64,000 nt of DNA from Brevibacillus agri (GCF_004117055.1 NZ_CP026363.1:1-64000); one strand, 5' to 3'; shown: positions 54,416 to 63,583, counted from the first letter of the stretch. The notes: generated from the sequence alone by a model not told the origin. Numbers and translations: made by a program.

Positions 54416-55402
54416 ATGCTGATTGTGGAAAATGTGCGGAAAGTATATCGGGTGAAGGAGAAAAAAGGCTGGCTCCGGCAGCAATGGAAACAGGTCGAGG
54501 CGGTCTCCGACGTTTCGTTTCGGATGGTGCCCGGCAAAATCATCGGGCTGTTGGGCATCAACGGCGCGGGAAAGACGACGACGATCAAAATGTGCTCCAC
54601 GCTGCTCACCCCGACCAGCGGCACGATTACGGTTGACGGATATGACGCGGTAAAAGACGATCGGTTCGTGAAGGCCAAGGTCAACATGATTGCGGGCGGC
54701 GAACGGATGCTGTACTGGCGGTTGACCGGGCGGGAAAACTTGCAGTATTTCGGCAGCTTGTACGGACTGCACGGCCAGGCGCTGCGCAGCCGGATTGACG
54801 CCTTGCTTTTGCAGGTCGGACTGCTGGACGCGGCCGATACGCCTGTCGAGCGCTACTCCAAAGGGATGAAGCAACGGCTGCAAATCGCCCGCGGACTCAT
54901 CAACGACCCGCGCTACCTGTTCCTGGATGAGCCGACGCTGGGGCTGGACGCGCCCATCGCCAGACAGCTTCGCAAGCATGTCAAGGAACTGGCTGTAGAG
55001 CACGGAAAAGCGATTCTTTTGACCAGCCACTACATCCACGAGGTCGAGGAACTGTGTGACGAGGTGTACATCATCGACAAAGGAAAGCTCGTCGCCCACG
55101 ACACGCCCGAGCAGTTGACTCGCTCGCTCCACCTGGAGACGGCTTTGCACGTCGTGATCCCCGCCCTCTCCGACACGCTGGACACCGATCTGCAAAAGCT
55201 CGCCCTGCGCAACGGCGGCACGCGGGAAATCGCGGAGACGGACGAACAGACATGGGAAGTGACCTTGCGCGGCAAAACCGATATGACGACTCCGCTGCTC
55301 TCGCTTTTGGCCGCCCACCAATCGCCTGTCCTGCGCCTGCACACCGAGCAGCCGTCGCTGGAGGACGTCATCCTGCACATGGCGGAAAGGAGAGGCGCAT
55401 GA
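54416..55402 (+). CDS. ABC exporter ATP-binding protein
   Basis: 328 residues from ATG 54416 (AGGAGG upstream). Walker A GLLGINGAGKTTTIK, signature YSKGMKQRLQIARGL, Walker B YLFLDEPTLGLDAP, H-loop LLTSHYIHEVEEL. MVPGKIIGLLGINGAGK and a ~100-residue C-terminal extension match the drug/NatA-type ABC-2 ATPases. The second permease overlaps its stop (ATGA). Confidence 0.92.
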   Translation: MLIVENVRKVYRVKEKKGWLRQQWKQVEAVSDVSFRMVPGKIIGLLGINGAGKTTTIKMCSTLLTPTSGTITVDGYDAVKDDRFVKAKVNMIAGGERMLYWRLTGRENLQYFGSLYGLHGQALRSRIDALLLQVGLLDAADTPVERYSKGMKQRLQIARGLINDPRYLFLDEPTLGLDAPIARQLRKHVKELAVEHGKAILLTSHYIHEVEELCDEVYIIDKGKLVAHDTPEQLTRSLHLETALHVVIPALSDTLDTDLQKLALRNGGTREIAETDEQTWEVTLRGKTDMTTPLLSLLAAHQSPVLRLHTEQPSLEDVILHMAERRGA

Positions 55403-56214
55403 AACAGCTCGCTTCCTTGCTGTGGGCGGAAATGGTGAAGGAGCACCGCCATTCTTTTCACAGCAAAATGGTGTACTTCAGCCTGCTCATCTGGCCAGCC
55501 ATCATGTTTGTGACCGCGTATTATTCTTTTGCCCCTTTTCGCCTGGGGGCTGACTCGCCGCTTGCCCGCTTTCTCTCGCCGGAACAACTGCCCCTGTTTT
55601 TGCTGACCGGGTATCTCGGCTACATTTTTTTCTGGTGCCTGGTGCAGTCTGCCTGGCAAATGAGCTTTGAGCGGGAGGCGGGGACGATGGAGATGATTTT
55701 TATCAGCCCGGTCAATCGTCTGGCCTTTCTATACGGGCGCTCGCTGTCTTCGCTCGTCGAGGGGGGCTGGCTGTTCTTTTGCTTCACGCTGCTTGCGCTT
55801 TTGTTCGTCGGCGGCGTTCACCTGAGCGGATGGTGGGCAGTGCCGCTCGCCTTTGTCGTCCTGCTCGGCTCGGCGATCGTCTGGGGTGGATTTTTGAGCG
55901 TCCTGTTTCTGTTTTCCCGCGATTCCAGCTTTTTGTACACCGTGCTGGATGAGCCGATGCTGATTTTCTCCGGCGTCCGCCTCCCGCCCATGGCTTATCC
56001 GCTCTGGGCCAAGGCGATTTCCTTTTGCTTTCCGTTGACCTACGCTCTCCAGCTCGTGCGCGGTTTGCTGATGGAAGGGGCTTCGCTCGCGTCCTTGCTG
56101 CCCGAATTGGCGCTTTTGGTCGGTGTCTTGCTTGTGCTGGTGATGGCGACGGTCCTGCTGTTGAAAAAAGCGGAAAGGCATATGAAAGAGACGGGGAATA
56201 TGGTGATGTATTGA
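55399..56214 (+). CDS. ABC-2 type exporter permease, second subunit
   Basis: 271 residues, six helices, starting MKQLASLLWAEMVKEHRHSF. WQMSFEREAGTMEMIFISPV is the coupling segment; FSGVRLPPMAYPLWAKAISF and FPLTYALQLVRGLLMEGASL match ABC-2 permeases. It pairs with the permease at 53590 as a heterodimer. Confidence 0.88.
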   Translation: MKQLASLLWAEMVKEHRHSFHSKMVYFSLLIWPAIMFVTAYYSFAPFRLGADSPLARFLSPEQLPLFLLTGYLGYIFFWCLVQSAWQMSFEREAGTMEMIFISPVNRLAFLYGRSLSSLVEGGWLFFCFTLLALLFVGGVHLSGWWAVPLAFVVLLGSAIVWGGFLSVLFLFSRDSSFLYTVLDEPMLIFSGVRLPPMAYPLWAKAISFCFPLTYALQLVRGLLMEGASLASLLPELALLVGVLLVLVMATVLLLKKAERHMKETGNMVMY

Positions 56215-56379
56215 GGTTTTTCTGGAAAATCAAGGATGGGTAGCCTATATTGGGGACATGAAGGTACAAGCTGGTATGACGACAATCGCTGGTTCTGAGT
56301 AACGAACGTCAGTCGGCCCGCTCCAATGAAGGGTGGGCTGGCTAGTACCATGCGGAAAGGGAAAGGCAGGTGGTCATGC

Positions 56380-56685
56380 ATGAAAAAGTATGTAGCCATG
56401 TGCTGTTTGTCAGTCGTATATACTTTTTTTGGAGAAATGCTCGTATTTTTGCTAGCCGATCCCCATGCCCTTGGCGATACTACTATTTATCACTTTTTGA
56501 AAAATGGTTATTACATCATGGGGTTTGTTATTGTCGTGTGGACTGTGAAAGTGATATATAGGAAAGGTTTTCATAGCAATAAAAAGGAGCTTGTACTCGA
56601 TTATGCGATATATGCTGTGATGGTTATGTTGGCGTACACTTGCACAAATATTGTAATTGATACGTATTTTGCGCATTTGGTCTGA
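56380..56685 (+). CDS. Small membrane protein, three helices
   Basis: 101 residues from ATG 56380 (AGGTGG upstream): MKKYVAMCCLSVVYTFFGEM, KNGYYIMGFVIVVWTVKVIY, DYAIYAVMVMLAYTCTNIVI. Lower GC than the flanking genes, suggesting acquisition. No family recognised. Confidence 0.55.
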   Translation: MKKYVAMCCLSVVYTFFGEMLVFLLADPHALGDTTIYHFLKNGYYIMGFVIVVWTVKVIYRKGFHSNKKELVLDYAIYAVMVMLAYTCTNIVIDTYFAHLV

Positions 56686-56798
56686 TAATACTTGGGGCCA
56701 GTCTGGATCGCTCTTTGCCGCTGGCGGATTTCTTCTTTCAGCCGTTCAAAGCTGAGTTAGATGGTCGGCTCATCTCCCGCGTCGGAAACGGAAGGAGC

Positions 56799-56927
56799 GT
56801 GGGAGCGTGGCAAGTACTTCCTGAAACGCTTTCGCTCATGCTCCAGTTTGGCGGTTTTCTTGTCGGACTGTTGAGCCTTGTCGTAGCAATCGTCGTTGCC
56901 CTGACCAAACGAAATGACCGCCCTTAA
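56799..56927 (+). CDS. Holin-like type I toxin peptide
   Basis: About 42 residues from GTG 56799 (GGAAGGAGC directly upstream); an internal ATG 56839 is also possible. The core PETLSLMLQFGGFLVGLLSL then VVAIVVALTKRNDRP is a single membrane helix with a basic tail, the pattern of the Hol_Tox putative holin-like toxins in Bacillales. The stop lies inside a stable terminator hairpin. In known cases an antisense RNA over the 3' end acts as antitoxin; none can be proven here. Confidence 0.65.
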   Translation: MGAWQVLPETLSLMLQFGGFLVGLLSLVVAIVVALTKRNDRP

Positions 56928-56956
56928 AGCTTTGACAGGCTAAGGCGGTCATTTTG
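56912..56956 (+). terminator. Terminator of the holin-like toxin gene
   Basis: AAATGACCGCC...GGCGGTCATTT, an 11-bp perfect stem, is followed by TGTC; the T-run is short, so termination may be partial. The stem would also form on the minus strand. Confidence 0.7.
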
Positions 56957-57008
56957 TCAGTCGTGCAATAAACTTGAGCCGATCCCCTGAAAGGGGCCGT
57001 CTTGTACT

Positions 57009-57046
57009 GCCGACATAGTGTTCCCGCACCGTGTCGGTTTCTTTTT
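57009..57046 (+). terminator. Second hairpin and T-tract downstream of the toxin gene
   Basis: CCGACA...TGTCGG is followed by TTTCTTTTT. A repeated AGTGTTCCCG word lies inside and just after it. Confidence 0.6.
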
Positions 57047-57114
57047 AGTGTTCCCGTTGCATCAGTCGAAATACTGATAACTTTTCTATTTCCATCCTAG
57101 CACCCTTCCCGCTT

Positions 57115-57188
57115 CACTGACAACGGGCTTTGGAGATCGGCTGGCCTTTGAAGCAGATTGTCCCGTCCAGATCGAATATAAATCTCAT
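57115..57188 (-). pseudogene. HAD-family hydrolase, N-terminal fragment
   Basis: On the minus strand ATG 57188 reads MRFIFDLDGTICFKGQPISK and stops after four more codons. FDLDGTI is the HAD motif I with the nucleophilic aspartate. A normal HAD protein has 200+ residues, so only the first ~24 codons remain. Confidence 0.6.
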
Positions 57189-57301
57189 CTCGTGTTTGTC
57201 CCCTTTGCTTTGTCGCTTTCTTGTCCATCATAGAGGGTCAAGGGCCACTGCTTGAAGGGACAGATGGAACAAGGTGAGCGGGACAGAAAAAAAGGGTACA
57301 G

Positions 57302-58681
57302 TCACCCGAACCAGGCAGAAGCGAGCAGGCGAATGCCTTCCTCGATCTCCTGCTCGCTCAAAGCGCCGTACCCAAGCAATACCGTCGCATACTGCCGCGT
57401 GTCATGCACCCAGTACCTTGCTGTTCCGTACACCTTCACGCCGCACCGCGCAGCACGCTCCATCCACTCCGCTTCGCTGCCCTTTTTCTGCACGGTCAAA
57501 AAAGCGTGCAGTCCCGTGTCCTTCCCTTCCACTTCCACGCGCTCGCCCATCCAGCGGGAGACGGCCTGAAGAAATGCCTTGCGCTTGTCAGCGTAGCTTT
57601 TGCGCATGGCCTGCACGTGCCTGTGCCAATAGCCGTCCGACAAATATGCAGCCAAAGTCAACTGATCGAGCCTGGAAACGGGTTGATCGTATTCCGGCAC
57701 CCGCTGGTGAAAGCGCGCCAACAGCTCATACGGCAGGACGAGATAGCTGACGTTGCAGACAGGCAGCAGCGCTTTGGACAGGCGTCCGATGTAGACCACC
57801 TTTTGCGGAGACAGGCTCTGGATCGCGGGGAGAAAGCTTTCCTCGTACTTGAACTCCCACTCGTAGTCATCCTCCACGATATACGCCCGGGACTGCACCC
57901 ATTCGCTCAACGCATGCCGTTTTTCGAGCGGCATGACCAGCTTGTGGATGAACTGCTGCGACGGACTCACGTACATGACATCGGCCCCGCTATCGACCAG
58001 CTCCTGCATAGAAACGCCGTCCGCCCCAAGGGATATGCCCCGCACCTGATAGCCGCCGTTTGCAAACGTGTTTCGCGCCCCGTCATAGCCGGGGTTTTCC
58101 ACGCCGATGACCTGCTTTTCCCTGTCCAGCAACTGAACGAGAACCGACACAAGCTGCTGTGGAGTCGCGCCGACGATGATCTGCTCCGGCGCAGCCGCGA
58201 CTTTGCGCGTCTCGTGCAGCAGCTTCACCAGCTCTTTGCGCAGGGCAAACTCGCCCTGTGGCTGCTCCTCGACCATATAGCGCTGCTGGTGGTCAGCGAT
58301 TACGCGGTTGCGAAGTTTGTTCCACTGCTGAAACGAAAAACGCCCCAATTCGATATCGCCGTAGCGAAAATCTATGCGAATGTCCGCCGCTTGCGCTTCC
58401 CCCGGACTTGCGGCTGGCGTGATCGAAGGACGCTCTGCCTGATACACGACCTGGTAGCCTTTTTTCGGGATGCTCCTGGCGTAGCCTTCCGAGACGAGCA
58501 ACTGGTATGCGACTTCCACCGTATTTTTGCTGACGCCAAGCGATTGCGCGCAACTGCGGATCGAAGGCAGAAATTCCTCGTCCTGCACATGGCCGTGCCT
58601 GATTTCGTCTTTTAGATAATGATAAATTTGCGTAAAAAGCGGTTCCTTTTCACGAAACCGGATGGCAGACAGCTCCCGCAA
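57302..58681 (-). CDS. MocR/PdxR-type regulator (GntR domain plus aminotransferase domain)
   Basis: 459 residues. N-terminal GntR winged helix: LFTQIYHYLKDEIRHGHVQD, SIRSCAQSLGVSKNTVEVAY. C-terminal fold-type I aminotransferase-like domain with the PLP lysine in YIGRLSKALLPVCNVSYLVL and GVENPGYDGARNTFANGGYQ, EDDYEWEFKYEESFLPAIQS. These regulators sense PLP or amino compounds and control vitamin B6 or amino-acid genes. The likely target is a neighbouring or divergent gene; none is obvious here. Confidence 0.9.
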   Translation of the reverse strand: MRELSAIRFREKEPLFTQIYHYLKDEIRHGHVQDEEFLPSIRSCAQSLGVSKNTVEVAYQLLVSEGYARSIPKKGYQVVYQAERPSITPAASPGEAQAADIRIDFRYGDIELGRFSFQQWNKLRNRVIADHQQRYMVEEQPQGEFALRKELVKLLHETRKVAAAPEQIIVGATPQQLVSVLVQLLDREKQVIGVENPGYDGARNTFANGGYQVRGISLGADGVSMQELVDSGADVMYVSPSQQFIHKLVMPLEKRHALSEWVQSRAYIVEDDYEWEFKYEESFLPAIQSLSPQKVVYIGRLSKALLPVCNVSYLVLPYELLARFHQRVPEYDQPVSRLDQLTLAAYLSDGYWHRHVQAMRKSYADKRKAFLQAVSRWMGERVEVEGKDTGLHAFLTVQKKGSEAEWMERAARCGVKVYGTARYWVHDTRQYATVLLGYGALSEQEIEEGIRLLASAWFG

Positions 58682-58750
58682 ACCGCCTCCCCTTTTCCAG
58701 CCGTCCTTTTTTCCTTAGTCTACCATACTGGCCGTTTTGGGGGATTCGCT

Positions 58751-59854
58751 TCAACTGTTGGCCTGCAAGCCGGAGCTACGGGTTTTGCCGAAGCGGAAAT
58801 AGTAGAACAGGAAAATCAGCGCGTGCAAAGCGGCAAGCACCAGGTAGATATTGCTGTAAACAAAGGCGGCCGCGTACGGGTTCACAGGATTCCACTGGGT
58901 CGTTGCGCCAAGATCAATCACTTTACTGTAAATCCCCGAAGCAATCCCCATGGAGATGAAGTTCAGCATCGAAAAAATCCCCATCCCTACTCCCGCCTGC
59001 TCCTTCGCCAAGGTTCCGGAAATCGAATTTGCCAGCGTAATTTGCATGAACGACTGGCCCACATTGCCAAAGATCAAAAAGCAGGCAATCCCGATGACTG
59101 CTATGCCCGTAAAAGTAGAGAGCAGTCCAAAGCAGACCAGCAGCAAGCCGGACGCCAGAAAAAACAGGTACGCGTTCCCTTTCCGGTCTGCGAGCTTCCC
59201 GCCCACTCTGCCGAGAAGCGCCGAGGCAACGGCTGCCGGGACCATGACAAAGCCGATCCAGTTTGTCGACAGCTCTTGCACGGACGAAAGCAGCAGCGGG
59301 CTGACGTAGTACAGCGCGATCCCCATTCCGTTGATAAGAACCGCGAGTACAAGTCCTGCCGTGTAGCGTTTGTTGGCAAAAATTTTCGGCTGCACAAACG
59401 GATCGGCAGCCCGGCGAATCCGCACGATGAACAGCGCCAGTGTAAGCAGGCTGCCAAGTAGGAACCACCACGTACCGTTCGTGACTCCAAGAAGCAACAG
59501 CGCGACCGAAACGCCGAGCAGAGCGCCGCCCAGCCAATCAAAAGACCCGCGCGAGAGCGTATCTTCCTCTGCCAAATATTTGCGGTAAAACGGCAGCGTC
59601 GCGAGAATCAAAAGCGGCACGGCGAACAGCCAGCGCCAATGCGCAAAGCTGACGATGAGCGCCGACAGCACAAGCCCAAGCGCCCCGCCGAGCGCCAGCC
59701 CGACTGCCGTCATGCCGAGGACAGAGCCACGCCTCTCTGGCGGGAAATAGCGAACGGGAATGAGCATCGCCGTAGCCGGAATGGCGGCCGCCCCTGCCGC
59801 CTGCAAAATTCTGCCGAAGAGCGCCAGCGCAAACGATTGCTGACTGACATTCAC
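58751..59854 (-). pseudogene. MFS exporter (DHA2 group), N-terminus missing
   Basis: 367 residues. It begins inside what should be the third helix (MNVSQQSFALALFGRILQAA, then GAAAIPATAMLIPVRYFPPE), with the loop and motif C of drug:H+ antiporters (GMTAVGLALGGALGLVLSAL). The ~80 residues before that, including the first two helices, are absent. No ribosome site precedes 59854. The sequence at the break resembles the TetR operator upstream of the neighbouring regulator (see findings). Whether any pump is made is doubtful. Confidence 0.75.
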
Positions 59855-59859
59855 TTGAT

Positions 59860-59886
59860 AAAAAAACTAGGGAGTCAACGCCCTAG
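59860..59886 (-). terminator. Terminator at the end of the TetR-family gene
   Basis: On the minus strand CTAGGG...CCCTAG is followed by seven T residues; it includes the tetR stop and separates tetR from the truncated MFS gene. Confidence 0.85.
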
Positions 59887-60454
59887 CAAAAATCTCCACG
59901 CTTTCCGCGATAAGCGCCTCCAGCGAGACACCCGAAAAGTTGTCCGGCCCATCCAGATTGTTCATGAACGCTCCGAAGTTCATCATCATGAAAGCCGTTG
60001 CCTGTGCCTCCGGGTTGGTTCGAACCATTTTGCCCCTTTTGCCCATCTCTGCGAAGTAATTCGTCAACCAGGTCAAAAGCTGGCGGGGATGCTTTTGCGT
60101 GCGCTCGCGGAAGCCTGGCAGTTGTCCTTCGTCTTTGATGCTGATCCAGATCATTTTCCGGTTTCGGTTCATCAGCTCATGGTACGTCCGGCTGACCAAA
60201 AGCAGGTCTGCGCGCAAATCCCACACGAGCCGCTCCGCAAACAGCTTTGTCATTTCCTCCGTATAATGAAAACGGTCAAAAGCGCTCTCCAGCAGATTGC
60301 GCTTGCTGCCGAACTGGCGGAACAGCGTCTTTTCACTCAAACCTGCCGCTGCCGCGATTTCTTGCGTCGTGACGCCGTTATAGCCTTTTTCCGCGATAAG
60401 ATCAATGGCTGCCATCATCAGTCGTTCACTGCTGCTGAGACGATTGCTGTCCAT
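59867..60454 (-). CDS. TetR-family transcriptional regulator
   Basis: 195 residues. N-terminal HTH: SSSERLMMAAIDLIAEKGYN, GVTTQEIAAAAGLSEKTLFR, QFGSKRNLLESAF. The C-terminal ligand domain is variable (ERTQKHPRQLLTWLTNYFAE). It probably binds the palindrome just upstream (60479-60496) and represses itself and the adjacent exporter. Confidence 0.92.
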   Translation of the reverse strand: MDSNRLSSSERLMMAAIDLIAEKGYNGVTTQEIAAAAGLSEKTLFRQFGSKRNLLESAFDRFHYTEEMTKLFAERLVWDLRADLLLVSRTYHELMNRNRKMIWISIKDEGQLPGFRERTQKHPRQLLTWLTNYFAEMGKRGKMVRTNPEAQATAFMMMNFGAFMNNLDGPDNFSGVSLEALIAESVEIFARALTP

Positions 60455-60478
60455 GCTTCCCTCATCCTCAAAAACGAT

Positions 60479-60496
60479 TGTCAGTACTGACTGACA
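60479..60496. promoter_or_regulatory. Palindromic operator upstream of the TetR-family gene
   Basis: TGTCAGT-ACTG-ACTGACA: perfect 7-bp arms around 4 bases, 25 bases before the tetR start. The most likely TetR binding site. Confidence 0.7.
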
Positions 60497-60612
60497 TTTA
60501 TCTTATACGTCTTTCCAGGTTGTGTAATCCCTGCACAAGAAAAAGGGCTTCCCCCCATGTCCGCCACATCGCGGCATGAAAGGTTGCCCCGCTTTCTTCT
60601 GAAAAATGTCAT

Positions 60613-61641
60613 TTAGAACGCGCGCGCATACTGCTTGGGCGGCTGGGCTTCTTCAGCCGACAGCGCGTGGATTGCATGCAGCGCCCAGTACGGATCGCGC
60701 AGCATGCCGCGGCCTACTGCAACCAAATCCGTGTCGCCGTTGCCAATCACTGCTTCTGCCAGCTTCGGATCGTCGAGGTTCCCTACCGCGATGACCGGAA
60801 CATCGAGCGCCTGCTTGATCGCCCGGGCAAGCGGAACCTGATAGCCAGGATGGATTCCCGGACGTCCGCCGGAGCCGATCGGGCCCTCGCCGCCACTCGA
60901 CAGGTGGAAAATGTCAACGCCTGCTTCCTTGTATCTGCGGCACAGCTCTGTGCTGTAGTCCAGGCCGTATCCGCCATCTACGTATTCCACGGCAGAGACG
61001 CGCATGATGAGCGGCATGTCTGCTGGAATCACTTCTTTGATGGCGGCGATGACTTCCACGCCAAACAAAGCTTTGTCGCGTCCGTACTCATCTTCCCGCA
61101 CGTTTGTCAGTGGGGAGTGGAACTGGTGGATCAAGTAGCCGTGAGCGCCGTGAATCTCGATCGTGTCCATGCCTGCTTCCACCGCGCGTCTTGCCGCTTC
61201 CTGAAACTTGACAACCATCGCTTTGACTTCTTCTGTGGTCAGTGCTCGCGGCGTTTTGTAGCGGGAGCCTGGAAACGCAATCGCGGATGCAGACACGGGA
61301 ACTTCCGCGTCTTCCGCTTTGCGGCCCGCATGCCCGATCTGGATGCCGATTTTCGCGCCGTATTTGTGAACTTCCGAGACGATTCGCTGGTACGCGGGAA
61401 TCTGCTCGTCGGACCACAGTCCGAGGTCGTAGTTGGAAATGCGGCCGTCCGGCTCTACGTCTGTCATCTCTACGATGATGAGGCCTGTGCCTCCTACCGC
61501 GCGGGACACGTAATGAACGAAGTGCCAGTCTGTCGGCGTACCGTCCTGCGCTTCCACGGAGTATTGGCACATCGGCGGCATGACTACGCGATTTTTCAAG
61601 GTCAATCCTTTGAACTGAAACGGGGTAGACAACAAAGCCAT
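60613..61641 (-). CDS. namA: Old Yellow Enzyme family NADPH-flavin oxidoreductase (NamA/YqjM-like)
   Basis: 342 residues from ATG 61641 (AAGGAGTGGAACAA upstream). MALLSTPFQFKGLTLKNRVV, VMPPMCQYSVEAQDGTPTDW with the FMN-modulating cysteine, QIGHAGRKAEDAEVPVSASA, EIHGAHGYLIHQFHSPLTNV and GNLDDPKLAEAVI...DLVAVGRGMLRDPYWA match YqjM/NamA. It reduces alpha,beta-unsaturated carbonyls and nitro compounds using FMN. Confidence 0.95.
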   Translation of the reverse strand: MALLSTPFQFKGLTLKNRVVMPPMCQYSVEAQDGTPTDWHFVHYVSRAVGGTGLIIVEMTDVEPDGRISNYDLGLWSDEQIPAYQRIVSEVHKYGAKIGIQIGHAGRKAEDAEVPVSASAIAFPGSRYKTPRALTTEEVKAMVVKFQEAARRAVEAGMDTIEIHGAHGYLIHQFHSPLTNVREDEYGRDKALFGVEVIAAIKEVIPADMPLIMRVSAVEYVDGGYGLDYSTELCRRYKEAGVDIFHLSSGGEGPIGSGGRPGIHPGYQVPLARAIKQALDVPVIAVGNLDDPKLAEAVIGNGDTDLVAVGRGMLRDPYWALHAIHALSAEEAQPPKQYARAF

Positions 61642-62356
61642 TTGTTCCACTCCTTACTTTTTTTCATTATCATGCCAAAAGTTAGCGTGCTCTGCAATCC
61701 CTTGGCTGCACTTTGGGGATTTTCTGGTGGGGCGGTTGGAAAAGGTCAGCATGGTTTGTTTTGTCGGTGCTTTTGTTGGGGGAAGGAATGAGACGAGATG
61801 GCTGGAGCTTCTTGGGATACCCGCTGGGGGTTAGACTGCCCGGTCGGTATCCCAAAGAGCTTTCGCGGATTTCTCCTCTTTCCTCGTCAGGAGCGAATGT
61901 GTTCGTCGATGGGTTACAAAAAGCAAGAAAAAAAGAATTGGTAGCGAATACTCGGAAGTCTATTGCCGATGCCGCTCGACCAGCCTTCCAGCTAAAAGCC
62001 AAAACACGCCTTTTATCATCTTCAACCTCGAACCAGCAACCTGCCCAGACTCCCTTCATTTAACGCGTTTTCCCTCCACCCATACGAAGCAGACAGCCCC
62101 AACTCCCTTACCGGAAGCCAAAGCACCTAAACCGTTTCCTCTTATTTTCTCCGTCCATCGCTACGACCACAATTAACCGTCAGCGCACGGTGTCTCGCTT
62201 ACGAAAACTGCCGTCTTATCACCTCACCTGCACAAGCAAGCCCTGCCTGATCTGACCCGGCGTACAGCCTTGCCCCAACTCATTTCTGCAGCAAAAAAAG
62301 CCACCCGCGCCAACGGATAGCTTTTCTCCAAAACAAAAGACAAGACGCCTTCTCTA
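61642..62356. other. Long gene-poor region between the OYE and citrate synthase genes
   Basis: No convincing gene. Overlapping ~120-codon ORFs on both strands (61682-62063) have no recognisable domains. An inverted repeat TTGGGATACC (61813-61822) / GGTATCCCAA (61846-61855) stands out. It could be decayed DNA. Confidence 0.5.
62292..62331 (-). terminator. Terminator of the citrate synthase gene
   Basis: On the minus strand AGCTATCC...GGGTGGCT (with G-U pairs) is followed by seven T residues. Confidence 0.65.
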
Positions 62357-63460
62357 TTATTCCGGCATGGTGCCGATGTAATTCGATTGAGGACGGATGA
62401 TCCGGTTTTTCGCGGCTTGCTCCAAAATGTGAGCGGTCCAGCCAACCACGCGGCTGACGGCGAACGTCGGCGTGAACAGGTTGTCGTCCAGCCCTACCGC
62501 GCGCATCACTGCGGCGGCAAAGAACTCGACGTTTGTATTGAGCTTGCGGCCTGGCTTGTATTCTTCCAGCAGTTGCAGGCCGACCTTTTCTACGTGTGTC
62601 GCGAGGTCAAACCACGGATCGTTGGCCGACAGCTCGGAAGCGACGACGCGCAAAGCGGTTGCCCGCGGGTCGACGGTTTTGTAGACGCGGTGTCCGAATC
62701 CCATCAGGCGGCCGCCGTTTTCCAGCTTGTTGCGAATCCACGGCTCCGCGTTTTCCTTCGTGCCGATCGCTTCGATCATCTCGGTCACTTCGGACGGAGC
62801 GCCACCGTGCAGAGGACCTTTCAAGGTGCCGATGGCCGCCGTAACCGCAGAAATCAGGTCAGACTCTGTAGAGCTGACGACGCGGCCTGCGAAGGTAGAG
62901 GCATTCATGCCGTGCTCCTGCGTCAAAATCAGGTACGCATCCAGCGCCCGCACATGAGCCGGATTCGGCTTTTCCCCTTTTAACATGTACAGGTAGTTTG
63001 CCGTGTGATCCAGCTCCGGATTCGGGTCGAGCGGCTCGCGGCCTTCCAGACAGGCGAAGCGGTACGCGACAATCGTCGGCATTTTCGCTGCCAGCGCGAT
63101 GACCTCATCAATGGTTGGCGGGAAGCCGTGGGAGGAACTGCCCAGAGCGGAAACACCCGTGCGCAGCACGCTCATCATATCGACATCTGCCGGAATCAGC
63201 TTCAGGATTCCTTTGACATGTTCCGGCAGTTCGCGGTTTGCTTTGAGCTTGTTCTTCAATTCTGTAAGCTCCTGCTCGCTTGGCATATGTCCGAACCAGA
63301 GCAGGTGTGCGACTTCTTCAAATGTGTGATGAATAGCGAGATCGCGTGCCCAATGCCCGCGGTAAACAAGCAGTCCGTTAATTCCATCGACCAGGCTCAG
63401 GTCTGTTTCTGCTACGGCGATTCCATCCAGACCAATTGCCAAAGGATGTTGTTTTGTCAT
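62357..63460 (-). CDS. Citrate synthase
   Basis: 367 residues from ATG 63460 (AAGGAGTGGCGATC upstream). It has GLDGIAVAETDLSLVDGING, the catalytic histidine regions LTQEHGMNASTFAGR and GPLHGGAPSEV, GFGHRVYKTVDPRATALRVV and the aspartate in KLNTNVEFFAAAVMRAVGLD. The length matches the short Gram-positive type (CitA/CitZ/methylcitrate synthase). It condenses acetyl-CoA (or propionyl-CoA) with oxaloacetate. The LysR-type gene upstream recalls the citR-citA pair of B. subtilis, though there it is divergent. Confidence 0.93.
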   Translation of the reverse strand: MTKQHPLAIGLDGIAVAETDLSLVDGINGLLVYRGHWARDLAIHHTFEEVAHLLWFGHMPSEQELTELKNKLKANRELPEHVKGILKLIPADVDMMSVLRTGVSALGSSSHGFPPTIDEVIALAAKMPTIVAYRFACLEGREPLDPNPELDHTANYLYMLKGEKPNPAHVRALDAYLILTQEHGMNASTFAGRVVSSTESDLISAVTAAIGTLKGPLHGGAPSEVTEMIEAIGTKENAEPWIRNKLENGGRLMGFGHRVYKTVDPRATALRVVASELSANDPWFDLATHVEKVGLQLLEEYKPGRKLNTNVEFFAAAVMRAVGLDDNLFTPTFAVSRVVGWTAHILEQAAKNRIIRPQSNYIGTMPE

Positions 63461-63583
63461 GATCGCCACTCCTTTTTCATCTCTTTTCCCTCCAGTATAT
63501 CGATTATCAATATGAAAGGGAAATAGAATTAAAACCCGCTATTAATCACATTTCGTAATCATTCGGGTTTACAGCAGCCCAAG

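Noticed and set aside
61682..62063. Overlapping ~120-codon ORFs on both strands
   Set aside because: No domain, no conserved-looking features; both strands open equally, which suggests chance.
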